64,000 bases of DNA from Clostridioides difficile (GCF_001299635.1 NZ_JRHN01000025.1:28207-92206); one strand, 5' to 3'; positions 18,555-27,740 are shown, counted from the stretch's first letter. Numbers and translations are program-made. The notes: a model not told the origin generated them from the sequence alone.

Positions 18555-19577
18555 ATGATGAGAGCAAAAGTTAATCAAAGTATAAATTTAAATGAATATA
18601 ATGGAGTTTGGGTAATAGGAGAGCAAAGGGAAGGAAAAATTAATCCAGTTACTATAGAACTTATTGGTGAGGGAAGAAAGCTTGCTGACCAATTAGGAAA
18701 AGAGCTTTCAGTTGTAATAGCTGGATATGAAGTAGATAAAGAAGTGAAGGAATTACTTCACTATAGTGTCGATAAAGCATATTATATCAATGACCCTCTT
18801 CTTAAAGATTTCACAACTGATGGATATGCAATTTCAATTGCAGATTTAATTGAAGTTAAAAAGCCAGAGGTGGTACTAGTTGGAGCTACTTCTATAGGAA
18901 GAGATATTGCACCTAGAATTGCAGGTAAAATTGGAACAGGTTTAACTGCTGACTGTACAAAACTTGAAATAGATTTAACAGACAATAAATTATTACAAAC
19001 GAGACCAGCCTTTGGTGGAAATTTAATGGCTACTATCGTTTGTCCTAAAAATAGACCACAGATGTCAACTGTTCGTCCAGGAGTTATGGCAAAAGCTATA
19101 AGAACTGAATCAGAGAATGGAGTTTTAGAGGTTGTTAATCCAGGACTTACTGAAAAAATGATTAGAACTAGATTAGTAGAAATGCTTCCACAAGAAAAGA
19201 AATCTATAAATCTAACTGATGCTAGAATAATAGTTTCTGCAGGAAGAGGATTAAAGAGGGCAGAAGGATTTGAATTAATAAAGGAATTGGCTGATAAATT
19301 AGGGGCAGAGATTGGTGCTTCAAGAGCCGCAGTAGATTCAGGGTGGATAGAGCATTCCCATCAAGTTGGGCAAACAGGAACTACTGTTAGACCAGAGTTA
19401 TATATTGCATGTGGTATATCTGGAGCAATACAGCATTTAGCAGGTATGAGTGATTCTAAGTATATAGTTGCTATAAATAAAGATTCAAAAGCACCTATTT
19501 TCAATATATGTGACTATGGAATTGTAGGGGATTTATATGAAATCCTACCTGAAATGATAGAGTCATTAAACAGGTAA
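18555..19577 (+). CDS. etfA: Electron transfer flavoprotein alpha subunit
   Basis: 340 residues. The C-terminal FAD domain carries the signature region HSHQVGQTGTTVRPELYIAC and GISGAIQHLAGM. There is no N-terminal ferredoxin domain, unlike some clostridial EtfA proteins. It pairs with the adjacent EtfB as the redox partner of the acyl-CoA dehydrogenase. It is the last structural gene of the operon and is followed by a terminator. Confidence 0.93.
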   Translation: MMRAKVNQSINLNEYNGVWVIGEQREGKINPVTIELIGEGRKLADQLGKELSVVIAGYEVDKEVKELLHYSVDKAYYINDPLLKDFTTDGYAISIADLIEVKKPEVVLVGATSIGRDIAPRIAGKIGTGLTADCTKLEIDLTDNKLLQTRPAFGGNLMATIVCPKNRPQMSTVRPGVMAKAIRTESENGVLEVVNPGLTEKMIRTRLVEMLPQEKKSINLTDARIIVSAGRGLKRAEGFELIKELADKLGAEIGASRAAVDSGWIEHSHQVGQTGTTVRPELYIACGISGAIQHLAGMSDSKYIVAINKDSKAPIFNICDYGIVGDLYEILPEMIESLNR

Positions 19578-19607
19578 CTTTTAGAAAACATTGAATATAT
19601 AGAATGG

Positions 19608-19646
19608 TAAGTCTTATAATATTGTATTGTAAGACTTATTATTTTT
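19608..19646 (+). terminator. Terminator after etfA
   Basis: TAAGTCTTA (19608-19616) pairs with TAAGACTTA (19630-19638), followed by TTATTTTT. It separates the operon from its probable regulator. Confidence 0.75.
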
Positions 19647-19675
19647 GCTGAAGGTTATAGTGGAGGGATGAAACA

Positions 19676-21049
19676 ATGAAAGAGCACTGGTATAAGGATA
19701 TATTTGCAAGAGTATTATCCATGACTGATGATGGTTTTATTGTTGTAGATAAAGATGGAGTAATCATAGATATTAATGATAAATATTGTGATTTCTTAGG
19801 GAAAGCAAAAGAAGATATAATAGGACATAATATACAAATTATTATACCAAATACAAAAATGTTAGATGTTATGAGAGATAAATATTGTGAAGAAGGAGCT
19901 ATACACCATTACTCAGGTGGAGAAACAAAAGAAAAAAGTGTAATAGTAAGTAGATCTTATGTGGAAAATGACAGTGGAGAAGTGGTTGCAGGTGTAGCTC
20001 AAGTTAAATTTAGATTACAATCATTTGATGTAGCTAAAAAGTTAATGTCAGAATATATGGAACTCCAATATTATAAAGAACAGTTTAAGGATAAATGTAG
20101 TTTTGATAAGCTCATAGGTGAAAATAAAGATTTCATAGAGCTTAAGAAAACAGGTATGAAAGCTTCTAAAACGAACTTCTCAGTACTTTTGACAGGGGAA
20201 ACAGGTACAGGTAAAGAAGTATTTGCTAGAGCAATTCATAATAATAGCAGTAGAGCAGACAAACCGATGGTTAGTATAAACTGTGCTGCAATACCAGAAG
20301 AACTATTAGAATCGGAGCTATTTGGATATGACGAAGGAGCTTTTACAGGAGCAAAAAAGGGAGGCAAAAAAGGGAAGTTTTTAGTTGCAAACAATGGCAC
20401 CATCTTCTTAGATGAAATAGGTGATATGCCTTTGACGATGCAAGCAAAACTTTTAAGAGTTCTTCAGGAAAATGAGATAGAACCAGTTGGAGGTCTTAAA
20501 ACGATAAAGATAGATGTAAGAGTAATCTCCGCTACAAGAAAGAATTTAAGTAAAATGGTTGAAGAGGGATTATTTAGAGAAGATTTATACTATAGGTTAA
20601 ATGTAATAAATATTCATATGCTGGAATTAAAGGACAGACAAGATGATATTTTGTTGTTAGCAAATTATATATTAAACAAATTAAATTCTGAATATAAGGA
20701 ATTGAAGGTTTTAAGTGATAAGGTTAAAAATTGTTTTATTAACTATATTTGGCCAGGAAATATAAGAGAACTACAGAATGTAATAAAAAGTGCTTATGCT
20801 GTAAGTGATGATATGGTCATTATGATGTGTGACCTTCCATCTAAAATGGATAATATCAGTAGAGTGGCTCAATGTAATGTGGACAGTAATTGCTCAATTC
20901 ATGAAATGGTGGAAAATTATGAAAAGAGTTTAATTATTGATGTGTTAACGAAGTATAATTGGAAATGTTCCAAGGCAGCAGAAGTTATGGGAATACATAA
21001 AAGTCTTTTATATAAGAAAATAAAAAAGTACGAAATTGAATTAAAGTAA
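19676..21049 (+). CDS. PAS-domain sigma54-dependent activator (enhancer-binding protein)
   Basis: 457 residues in three parts. A PAS sensor (about 10-115) is followed by an AAA+ domain (about 145-375) with Walker A GETGTGKE (174-181) and the sigma54 contact loop GAFTGA (221-226). The C-terminus carries a Fis-type HTH ([21 protein letters not shown]). Such proteins hydrolyse ATP to open sigma54 promoters. It lies directly after the CoA-module operon, which has a -24/-12 promoter and three upstream repeats, so it is the obvious regulator. The PAS domain may sense the pathway's acid or acyl-CoA. Confidence 0.92.
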   Translation: MKEHWYKDIFARVLSMTDDGFIVVDKDGVIIDINDKYCDFLGKAKEDIIGHNIQIIIPNTKMLDVMRDKYCEEGAIHHYSGGETKEKSVIVSRSYVENDSGEVVAGVAQVKFRLQSFDVAKKLMSEYMELQYYKEQFKDKCSFDKLIGENKDFIELKKTGMKASKTNFSVLLTGETGTGKEVFARAIHNNSSRADKPMVSINCAAIPEELLESELFGYDEGAFTGAKKGGKKGKFLVANNGTIFLDEIGDMPLTMQAKLLRVLQENEIEPVGGLKTIKIDVRVISATRKNLSKMVEEGLFREDLYYRLNVINIHMLELKDRQDDILLLANYILNKLNSEYKELKVLSDKVKNCFINYIWPGNIRELQNVIKSAYAVSDDMVIMMCDLPSKMDNISRVAQCNVDSNCSIHEMVENYEKSLIIDVLTKYNWKCSKAAEVMGIHKSLLYKKIKKYEIELK

Positions 21050-21091
21050 TTTCAGCATTTAAATATGATTTAATTGTTTTGGGCATAACAA

Positions 21092-21145
21092 AACCCTCCT
21101 AGTTTTAGACAGATTTACATATTTTAACTGTCTTCTAAGAGGGTT
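21092..21145. terminator. Hairpin between convergent genes
   Basis: AACCCTC (21092-21098) pairs with GAGGGTT (21139-21145), with an inner AGACAG/CTGTCT stem. On the minus strand GGGTTTTGTT follows the stem, so it serves the minus-strand gene best. Confidence 0.65.
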
Positions 21146-21209
21146 ATAGTCCAAATTCAAAGTGAATTTTATCTAGTCTTTACAAAAGCTGTTTTGAATA
21201 GGTTGTTAT

Positions 21210-21557
21210 TTAATCATAATTTTCTACTTCTTTATCAAGTTCTTTTCCACAAGAATCACATTTATATATAGCATTATATCCGTAATCATATTCATCAACT
21301 ATTTTCTTTTGTCTAAATACACCGCCACACTCACATAAGAAACCGATTTTTATAAGTGTAACAATAAATTGTGACTTTATAAATTTTATATCATTACATT
21401 TGTCATTAGTATAAAATGTATAAATGTAAGAGTTATCACATTCATCTCTTAATTCAAATTTTTCAATATATGTGCTGTTTTTTAATTCCTCAAATTCTTC
21501 TTTAGTCAAGTATGATTTTTGTTGCAATTCCTGTAAGCGTTTAATTTGGTCCATCAT
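21210..21557 (-). CDS. Small zinc-ribbon protein of unknown function
   Basis: 115 residues. A helical N-terminus (about 1-30) precedes a beta-rich middle. The C-terminus has two cysteine pairs, LCECGG and CDSCGK, about 25 residues apart, forming a likely zinc ribbon. Ribosome site GGGAGG before tandem ATGs. I do not recognise a named family. It is a lone gene with no operon partner. Confidence 0.6.
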   Translation of the reverse strand: MMDQIKRLQELQQKSYLTKEEFEELKNSTYIEKFELRDECDNSYIYTFYTNDKCNDIKFIKSQFIVTLIKIGFLCECGGVFRQKKIVDEYDYGYNAIYKCDSCGKELDKEVENYD

Positions 21558-22047
21558 TTATATCCTCCCAATAATTTTAGTGTTTTAAGCTTAGACAAGG
21601 ATTCTAAGTTTTATTAAATTTATCTCAAGGAATTATTTAAATCATATTTAGTTTTATTAATGATAAGATATATAAATTAGATAAAATAAAACTAATTGTA
21701 AAAATAATATCCTATGAAAACCTAAATTACTAACCCCTTACTAACCCGAAAACTAAAAAAGAAAAAAGAAAAATATATCCAAACATAAGTGATATATAAA
21801 TAAAAATATTCTATATAAATTTAACTTTAAATATTCTGACAATAATATATAAAAATATATTATAGTTAAAATATACCACATATTTTGGGTATTGTATACT
21901 GGAATTAAGGTAATTAATTTATTTTTTAACATACAAATGATTGTGTAAAAAAAAACAAGACTCAAAAATTTTTATATTCTTTGATAGAATAAAAATAAGA
22001 GTAAATTTATTGAATTTTATAAAATTTATAAGGGGTGAGTTTGGGAT
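21558..22047. other. 490-base intergenic region, AT-rich
   Basis: No gene recognised. It holds the ribosome site of the minus-strand zinc-ribbon gene at the left and the promoter/leader of the repeat protein at the right. A short imperfect direct repeat, CTAACCC, occurs twice near 21730-21747. A 70-codon minus-strand reading frame in the middle is low-complexity and lacks a ribosome site. Confidence 0.5.
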
Positions 22048-23058
22048 ATGCAAGAAAATAAAAATGATATATTTGAATCAATAGATAATGATGATTTTGA
22101 TAATAAGACAGAAGATGAATATTTAGAAATAGTAAGAAAAAATGGATTGAATTTAATATACATAAAAAATCAAACAGAAGAGATATGTTTAGAGGCTGTT
22201 AGACAAAATTGTAATGCAATAAAATGTGTTCAGAATCAAACAGAAAAAATATGTTTAGAAGCAGTTAAACAAGATTGGAGAATGTTAGAATTTGTGGAAG
22301 AACCAACAGAAGAAATTTGTATGTTAGCCATTAATCAAGATGGAACAGCATTAAAATACATAGAAAACCAAACAGAGGAATTGTGCTTAAGGGCTGTTGA
22401 AAAAAATGGTGCTGCATTGGAATATGTAAAAGAACAAACAGAAGAAATATGTATAGAAGCAGTAAGAAATAGTGAATTTGGGTTAGCTAGGGTAAAAAAA
22501 CAAACAGAAAAAATATGTATGGAAGCAGTTAAGCATTGCAGTTACAATCTAAAATGGGTAGAAAATCAAACAGAAGAAATATGTATGGAAGCAGTGAGAC
22601 AGAATGGGCTTGATTTGAAATTTGTAAAAGAGCAAACAGAAACAATCTGTTTAAGAGCAGTAAGACAAAATGGAATGGCGCTAGAATTTGTAAAGGAACA
22701 AACTATTGGTATATGTTTAAAGGCAGTGAGACAATACGGAATGGCATTAAAATTTGTAAAAGAGCAAACAGAAGAAATTTGTACAGAAGCTATAAAACAA
22801 GATAAAAGAGCACTTAGTTTTGTAAAAGAAAATAAAGAAAAATATAAAGTTTTATGTGATAATAATGAGCCATTTGCAAAACGCTATGTTAGAAATGTAA
22901 TAGAAAAAGAAAACAGAGCATTGATTAAAAAGGGAGAAGAAAATGCAAAAATCAAAATTGCAGGAAAACTTTACGATAGAGGAATGTCATTTCAAGATAT
23001 ATCAGACATAGTAGAAATTGAAATAAGCAAGTTAAAAGTGAGTTTAGGTATCTTTTAA
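22048..23058 (+). CDS. DUF4116-type tandem-repeat protein
   Basis: 336 residues. About eleven tandem copies of a 22-residue unit fill residues 25-265. The unit consensus is roughly T-E-E-I-C-x-x-A-V-x-x-N-G-x-x-L-x-F-V-K-x-Q, and most copies keep the Cys. These match the DUF4116 repeat, likely a helical solenoid for protein binding. The last 45 residues (GMSFQDISDIVEIEISKL) look like the HTH-like tail found at the end of PD-(D/E)XK transposase-type proteins. Ribosome site GGGGTGA. The repeated DNA (66-base period) makes copy number changes likely. Confidence 0.75.
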   Translation: MQENKNDIFESIDNDDFDNKTEDEYLEIVRKNGLNLIYIKNQTEEICLEAVRQNCNAIKCVQNQTEKICLEAVKQDWRMLEFVEEPTEEICMLAINQDGTALKYIENQTEELCLRAVEKNGAALEYVKEQTEEICIEAVRNSEFGLARVKKQTEKICMEAVKHCSYNLKWVENQTEEICMEAVRQNGLDLKFVKEQTETICLRAVRQNGMALEFVKEQTIGICLKAVRQYGMALKFVKEQTEEICTEAIKQDKRALSFVKENKEKYKVLCDNNEPFAKRYVRNVIEKENRALIKKGEENAKIKIAGKLYDRGMSFQDISDIVEIEISKLKVSLGIF

Positions 23059-23118
23059 AGAAATAAATTTAGGTACTTTTTTAATTGAATAATTAACAAA
23101 AAAATAATCGACTAGTTC

Positions 23119-23148
23119 TTTGTAGTATAGCAAAATTAGTGCTATAAT
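23119..23148 (+). promoter_or_regulatory. Predicted SigA promoter of the flavodoxin gene
   Basis: TTTGTA (23119-23124), an 18-base spacer and TATAAT (23143-23148), about 45 bases before the TTG start. The -35 matches consensus only partly. Confidence 0.5.
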
Positions 23149-23192
23149 TTGACTATAATAAATTATTTTTATTGAATAAGGGGGAATTAAAG

Positions 23193-23681
23193 TTGAAGAT
23201 TACCATATTATATCAAACAAGAAGTGGAAACACAGAAAAGGTAGCTAAGATGATAGAAGATGGAGCTAAAAAAGTAGATGGTGTAGAAGTTAAACTCATG
23301 AGATTTGACAATATTGACTCAGATTATTTAAGTGAAAGTAAGGCAGTGATATTTGGAACACCAACTTATTTAGCAAATACAACTTGGGAAGTAAAAAAAT
23401 GGTTTGATGAAAACTCAAGAAAAGTCAACTTAGCTGGAAAATTGGGGGCAGTTTTTGCTACATGTGACTATGTATGTGGAGGTCCAGATGTTGCGATACT
23501 TACTATAGTAGGTCACTTGATGGTAAAAGGTATGCTTGTGTACTCTGGAGGAGGCTCTTTAGGGAAACCATTTATACATTTGGGACATGTACATTCAGTT
23601 GAAGGACCAGAAGTACAAAATGAGAAGGCTATAATATTTGGCGAAAGAATTGCTACTAAAGCAAAAGAACTATTTGCTTAA
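23193..23681 (+). CDS. Flavodoxin-family protein (WrbA/NAD(P)H:quinone reductase-like)
   Basis: 162 residues with a TTG start eight bases after GGGGG. The FMN phosphate loop QTRSGNTEKVA follows the first beta strand, and FGTPTYLANTTWEVKKWFDE is typical of the WrbA branch. It would bind FMN and reduce quinones or carry electrons in the cytoplasm. It has its own promoter, so it is not in an operon with the repeat protein. Confidence 0.85.
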   Translation: MKITILYQTRSGNTEKVAKMIEDGAKKVDGVEVKLMRFDNIDSDYLSESKAVIFGTPTYLANTTWEVKKWFDENSRKVNLAGKLGAVFATCDYVCGGPDVAILTIVGHLMVKGMLVYSGGGSLGKPFIHLGHVHSVEGPEVQNEKAIIFGERIATKAKELFA

Positions 23682-23856
23682 TTTCTATATGCATGATAAG
23701 AATTATAATAAATTTAAATTTTTAGTGGGGATTTGGTGTAAAAGTTATAAAATAAAAATTTTTCCATAAAATTACTCAAGATAGATTATGATATAATTAT
23801 AAATCAATTATATTATTAAAATAATTAAAATTAAACATTAATAGTGAGGGAAGTTT

Positions 23857-25785
23857 ATGGTATGGCATATAGAATATGAAATTTTTTCTGCAATTATAGT
23901 TATTTTTTTAATGGTATATTTTTTTAGAAGTAAATTTATACCTACGTTACAAAACAAAATATATTGTGCACTTTTAATATTCTCATTTTTATTTATAATT
24001 TCAAATATTTTAGGCTCATTTTGCCTAAATAATGTAGATGAAATTCCAATTTTTATTACTGTTTTATTGAATCAAGTATATTTATTATTATTGCCAATAC
24101 CAGCAGCACTTGTATCGTTTTATGTTATGGCTATTATTTATCAAGATATAAGGTATATGAAAAAAAGATTATTATTTTTATCTATACCACTCATAATTTG
24201 TATAATCTTATCTATCACAAATCCTTTTACACATATTCTATTTGGATTGTCAAAAGAAACAGGTTATATACGAGGTTATGGATATGTTGCAACTTTTGCA
24301 TCGTTTTTCTTTTATGCAATATATTCAGCATTTTTGTCTTTTAAATATAGAAAAGCGATGCATGAATCAAAAATATGGGCTATTAGAGGTTTTCTTATAG
24401 TTTCAGTTGTAGCAATTATATTACAGGCAATATTTTTACAGTATCTTCTTACAGGAGCTGCATGTGCATGCAGTTTACTTTTGACATATCTTTCTATGCA
24501 GAATCGAGGTCTTATTATTGATGACCTTACTGGTGTACTCAATAGACAATCTTTTATTCAAGAGTTAGATTTAAATATCAATACTGAACAATCAGGATTT
24601 ATTATTACAATTGCACTTGATGACTTTAAATTTATGAATGAAACTTTTGGGACTAAAAATGGAGATATTGCATTAAAAGAAGTTGGAAAATATTTGATTC
24701 ACATACATGATGTAAACCATGTATACCGAATAGGTGGAGATATATTTTCTATTGTTGTAAATAGTCAACTAGGTATACAGCCAGAGGAGATTATTAAAAA
24801 AATAGAAGAAAGATTCAAAAGGCCTTGGTTAGTAGAAGAGATAAATTTTAATTTGGCAACTAGTATTGCTGTTGTTTATTATCCCGAAAATGCTGAGACA
24901 ACAGAAGATGTAATAGTTGCTATAGATTTCTCTATACATGAGGCAAAGCGTTCTGAGTCAAAGCATGTTATTTATGCAGATGCAGCTATAAGTGAGAAAA
25001 TAAAGAGGAAACATGTGATTAAAAATTGTTTAAAAGAGGCATTAAAAAATGATGGATTTGAAGTGTACTATCAACCAATATTCTCTAATAGTAAAGGTAG
25101 ATTTACTTCAGCTGAAGCATTACTTAGGATGGAGCATAAAGACTTAGGATTTATACCTCCTGATGAATTTATAACAATTGCAGAACAAACAGGGTTGATT
25201 AACTCAATTGGGTTAGTAGTTTTTGAGAAAGTATGTAAATTTGTAGCTAGTGATGATTTTAAAGATTTGAAATTAGATAATATAGCTGTTAATCTTTCTG
25301 TAGTGCAGTGTATGCAAAAAAACTTGGCTGATGATTTACTTTATCTTATGGATAAATACAATGTATCACCAACTAAGTTTAAACTTGAAATTACAGAAAC
25401 TGTGGCATTAGGTTCTTTTAATATAATTAAAGAAACGATGGAAAGATTGATTGATTTAGGAGCTAAGTTTTCACTTGATGACTTTGGAATTGCTTATTCT
25501 GGAGTTACTAATATGCTTTCTTTGCCATTCTCAATAATTAAGTTAGATAAGAGTTTGATTTGGTCTATGAATGAAGATGACAGGCACAAACTTACAGTTG
25601 AAACTATTATAGCTCTTATAAATAAATTGAACATGAAAGCTGTAGCAGAGGGTGTTGAGACTGCTGAATGTGCTGAAGACTTGGCAACTATGGAGTGTGA
25701 ATATTTACAAGGTTATTATTTTTCTAAGCCAGTTCCAGAAGATATTTTGAAAAATCTATTGAGAGGAAACGCACTTGTAGACTAA
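23857..25785 (+). CDS. Membrane c-di-GMP phosphodiesterase with degenerate GGDEF plus EAL
   Basis: 642 residues. There are about seven N-terminal membrane helices (5-215), a GGDEF domain (about 220-375) and an EAL domain (about 390-635). The cyclase signature reads GGDIF instead of GGDEF, so cyclase activity is unlikely. The EAL domain looks intact: EALLR, the DDFG loop, KLDKS, EGVE and QGYYFSKP. The protein should degrade c-di-GMP, with the GGDEF part perhaps sensing GTP and the membrane part sensing an external cue. In C. difficile c-di-GMP controls motility versus attachment. Ribosome site GTGAGGG. Confidence 0.92.
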   Translation: MVWHIEYEIFSAIIVIFLMVYFFRSKFIPTLQNKIYCALLIFSFLFIISNILGSFCLNNVDEIPIFITVLLNQVYLLLLPIPAALVSFYVMAIIYQDIRYMKKRLLFLSIPLIICIILSITNPFTHILFGLSKETGYIRGYGYVATFASFFFYAIYSAFLSFKYRKAMHESKIWAIRGFLIVSVVAIILQAIFLQYLLTGAACACSLLLTYLSMQNRGLIIDDLTGVLNRQSFIQELDLNINTEQSGFIITIALDDFKFMNETFGTKNGDIALKEVGKYLIHIHDVNHVYRIGGDIFSIVVNSQLGIQPEEIIKKIEERFKRPWLVEEINFNLATSIAVVYYPENAETTEDVIVAIDFSIHEAKRSESKHVIYADAAISEKIKRKHVIKNCLKEALKNDGFEVYYQPIFSNSKGRFTSAEALLRMEHKDLGFIPPDEFITIAEQTGLINSIGLVVFEKVCKFVASDDFKDLKLDNIAVNLSVVQCMQKNLADDLLYLMDKYNVSPTKFKLEITETVALGSFNIIKETMERLIDLGAKFSLDDFGIAYSGVTNMLSLPFSIIKLDKSLIWSMNEDDRHKLTVETIIALINKLNMKAVAEGVETAECAEDLATMECEYLQGYYFSKPVPEDILKNLLRGNALVD

Positions 25786-25818
25786 TATCCTTTATTTTTT
25801 TAATTACAATTTTGTTCA

Positions 25819-25847
25819 TTGACACTGTCAGTTATATATTATAAAAT
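25819..25847 (+). promoter_or_regulatory. SigA promoter of the universal stress operon
   Basis: TTGACA (25819-25824), 17 bases, TAAAAT (25842-25847), near consensus. Transcription would start near 25854, leaving a leader of about 130 bases that is AT-rich with no clear structure. Confidence 0.75.
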
Positions 25848-25983
25848 TAACACAATAACAAATATTAAAATTATTATACATATTATTAATATTAATTCCT
25901 AAAGTAAAGATTTATTATATATTTTTATAACTTAGAATATATATTTTACTTAATTATTCTAAAGTAAGAAAGGAAGATGTGAC

Positions 25984-26394
25984 ATGAATAAAAAGAAAAT
26001 ATTAGTACCAATTGATGGGACAGAGAGAAGTATGCATTCTTTGGAATTTATACAAGGAATATTCAAAAAAGATGAAGTCGAAGTAGAAATAATGAATGTA
26101 AAAGAACTAGTATTTATTGATGGCATATCCCTGGCTGAAGAAATAAAGAATTCTGAGAACTTAGGAAGAAGAATCCTGGATAAAGCAGCAGAGATAATGG
26201 GTGAGTATGATGTTAAAGTACACTTTACTTTTGGATATCCAGGAGATGAAATAATTAGAAAAGCAAAAGAAGATAATGTAGATTTTATAGTTATGACTAA
26301 ATCTACTAAAAAAGGTCTTACAAGAATTATAGGTTCAGTAACAGCGAGTGTAGTTAAACAAGCAAAGTGCATAGTAATGATTGTACCGGAGTAG
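25984..26394 (+). CDS. Universal stress protein (UspA family)
   Basis: 136 residues. It begins KKILVPIDGTERSMHSLEF, a typical Usp first strand and loop. The C-terminal nucleotide loop reads STKKGLTRIIGSVTASVVKQA, a partial match to the ATP-binding G-2x-G-9x-G-S motif, so ATP binding is possible but uncertain. It is cytoplasmic, usually dimeric, and linked to stress survival. It is followed after 21 bases by a small IIB-like gene, and both follow a strong SigA promoter. Confidence 0.9.
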   Translation: MNKKKILVPIDGTERSMHSLEFIQGIFKKDEVEVEIMNVKELVFIDGISLAEEIKNSENLGRRILDKAAEIMGEYDVKVHFTFGYPGDEIIRKAKEDNVDFIVMTKSTKKGLTRIIGSVTASVVKQAKCIVMIVPE

Positions 26395-26415
26395 AATTAG
26401 TGAGGTATTTGAAAT

Positions 26416-26718
26416 ATGAATAAAAAGATAGTAGCAGTTTGTGAAAGTGAAAGAAGTTTAAATTCTCTTAAGGAAGCTGCAAATGATTTAGGATTTGATT
26501 TAGTTTATGAAATTCAAGAGAATGATAATATAAAAAATGAACTTTCAATTTATGATATAGAAGATGCATCTATTGTATTATTTGTTACAAGCGATTCTAT
26601 AGAAAGTATAGATAAGATTGACAGATTCATAGATAGAGAATTTTATGAAGTTGATCCAAAATATATAATAGAAGATGCAAAATCTATAGTAAGTGAAATT
26701 TTAATAGACTTAAATTAA
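26416..26718 (+). CDS. Small protein resembling a PTS fructose IIB domain, lacking the active-site motif
   Basis: 100 residues. The layout follows the fructose-type IIB domain: a first strand KKIVAVCESERS, a helix LNSLKEAANDLGFDL, a strand VYEIQEN, then IKNELSIYDIEDASIVLFVTSD. Genuine IIB domains have a phosphorylated Cys in a CPTGIAHT-like loop. Here a Cys lies two positions earlier and the loop is unrelated. If the kinship holds, it is not a phosphocarrier and may be regulatory. It is cotranscribed with the Usp gene. This is my structural reading; no database check was possible. Confidence 0.5.
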   Translation: MNKKIVAVCESERSLNSLKEAANDLGFDLVYEIQENDNIKNELSIYDIEDASIVLFVTSDSIESIDKIDRFIDREFYEVDPKYIIEDAKSIVSEILIDLN

Positions 26719-26721
26719 TCG

Positions 26722-26756
26722 TGGGTGTCGCACTAAAAATAGGGCGACGCCTTTTT
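26722..26756 (+). terminator. Terminator of the Usp operon
   Basis: GGTGTCGC (26724-26731) pairs with GCGACGCC (26744-26751), followed by T5. This is a GC-rich stem. Confidence 0.9.
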
Positions 26757-26760
26757 ATGT

Positions 26761-26808
26761 ATTTTATAGAAAATCCCAATTTACTTAAAATTGAGATTTT
26801 CTATAAAA
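26761..26808. terminator. Long inverted repeat, probable terminator of the GntR gene
   Basis: About 22-base arms (ATTTTATAGAAAATC-C-CAATTT and complement) surround a five-base loop with a single mismatch. It lies just beyond the stop of the minus-strand regulator. Confidence 0.65.
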
Positions 26809-26831
26809 TAGATTTAAAATAAAGTATAAGC

Positions 26832-27524
26832 TTAATCATGTTGAAATAACTGAATAACATCTTCCAAATGATTGTACATTGATGTGTAACCTAAGTCAGA
26901 ATCTTTATTGTCGAAGGCTATTATTATATTATTATGATGGCTAATCATATCCTGTAAAGAGTTTCTATATTTAAACCCAAAGTATTGGTTAGAAGACACT
27001 GTTTTAGGTATTAACTCATAATATTTTATAAAAATTGGATTATGAGAGGCCAATATTATTTCCTTATGAAATTGTAAGTCAGCATCATAACATTCTTCTA
27101 TAAAACCTTGAGAAACCTTATCTAGTTCTTCTACTGACTTCAAATAGGCATGTCTTATTTTTTGAAGTTCTTTAGTAGTAGCATTTAAAATTGCCAATCT
27201 TGTAGCTTCACTTTCTATAAGTTGTCTTGACCTTAAAGATTCAACATAAAATTCTTGTATGTTGTGATTTTTATATACTTCATTATCATCAAACAGGTCA
27301 ATTTTTTTGAATCCTTCAACTATAGGGCTTGAGTAAGGTATAGCCCTAAGTATTCCTTCTTTACAGAGTATGTCTATGGCGTTTCTTACAGGGATTCTAC
27401 TTATATTAAACAAGTCAGCAATCTTTCTCTCACTTGGTAATTTACTATTAATTTTAAAAGTTCCATTTAAAATATTTAATTTAATATAATCAATAATTTT
27501 TTCAGTGGCATTTAAGTTTTTCAT
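26832..27524 (-). CDS. GntR/FadR-family transcriptional regulator
   Basis: 230 residues. The N-terminal winged HTH includes KLPSERKIADLFNISRIPVRNAIDIL. A C-terminal all-helical FCD-type domain (about 90-225) has the acid-binding pattern: EECYDADLQFHKEII followed by histidines near MISHHNN. FCD regulators usually sense small organic acids through a metal site. Ribosome site AGGAG before the ATG. It is divergent from the rubrerythrin operon over a 255-base gap. Its target is not evident. Confidence 0.88.
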   Translation of the reverse strand: MKNLNATEKIIDYIKLNILNGTFKINSKLPSERKIADLFNISRIPVRNAIDILCKEGILRAIPYSSPIVEGFKKIDLFDDNEVYKNHNIQEFYVESLRSRQLIESEATRLAILNATTKELQKIRHAYLKSVEELDKVSQGFIEECYDADLQFHKEIILASHNPIFIKYYELIPKTVSSNQYFGFKYRNSLQDMISHHNNIIIAFDNKDSDLGYTSMYNHLEDVIQLFQHD

Positions 27525-27698
27525 AAGAACTCCTAAACATATAATTTTTTTATGATTGTAGAGTATTTACATCAGAAAAGAAATAAAAATTGTAGCTAAA
27601 AAATATTTCATGGACTGAGAATAAATCTAAAATATATTTTTTTAATAATATGTTAGAAAATGAGAATATTTAAATAAAAAAAAGAATATTATATATAG

Positions 27699-27727
27699 TT
27701 GACAAAATGTGGAAATTAATATATTAT
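27699..27727 (+). promoter_or_regulatory. SigA promoter of the rbr-perR-dfx operon
   Basis: TTGACA (27699-27704), 17 bases, TATTAT (27722-27727). The predicted start near 27734 lies just before the PerR-box-like palindrome. Confidence 0.75.
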
Positions 27728-27740
27728 ATAAATATAGAAA

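Noticed and set aside
21753..21965. 70-codon minus-strand frame in the gap before the repeat protein
   Set aside because: Phe/Ile/Tyr-rich as expected from AT-rich noncoding DNA, and no ribosome site.
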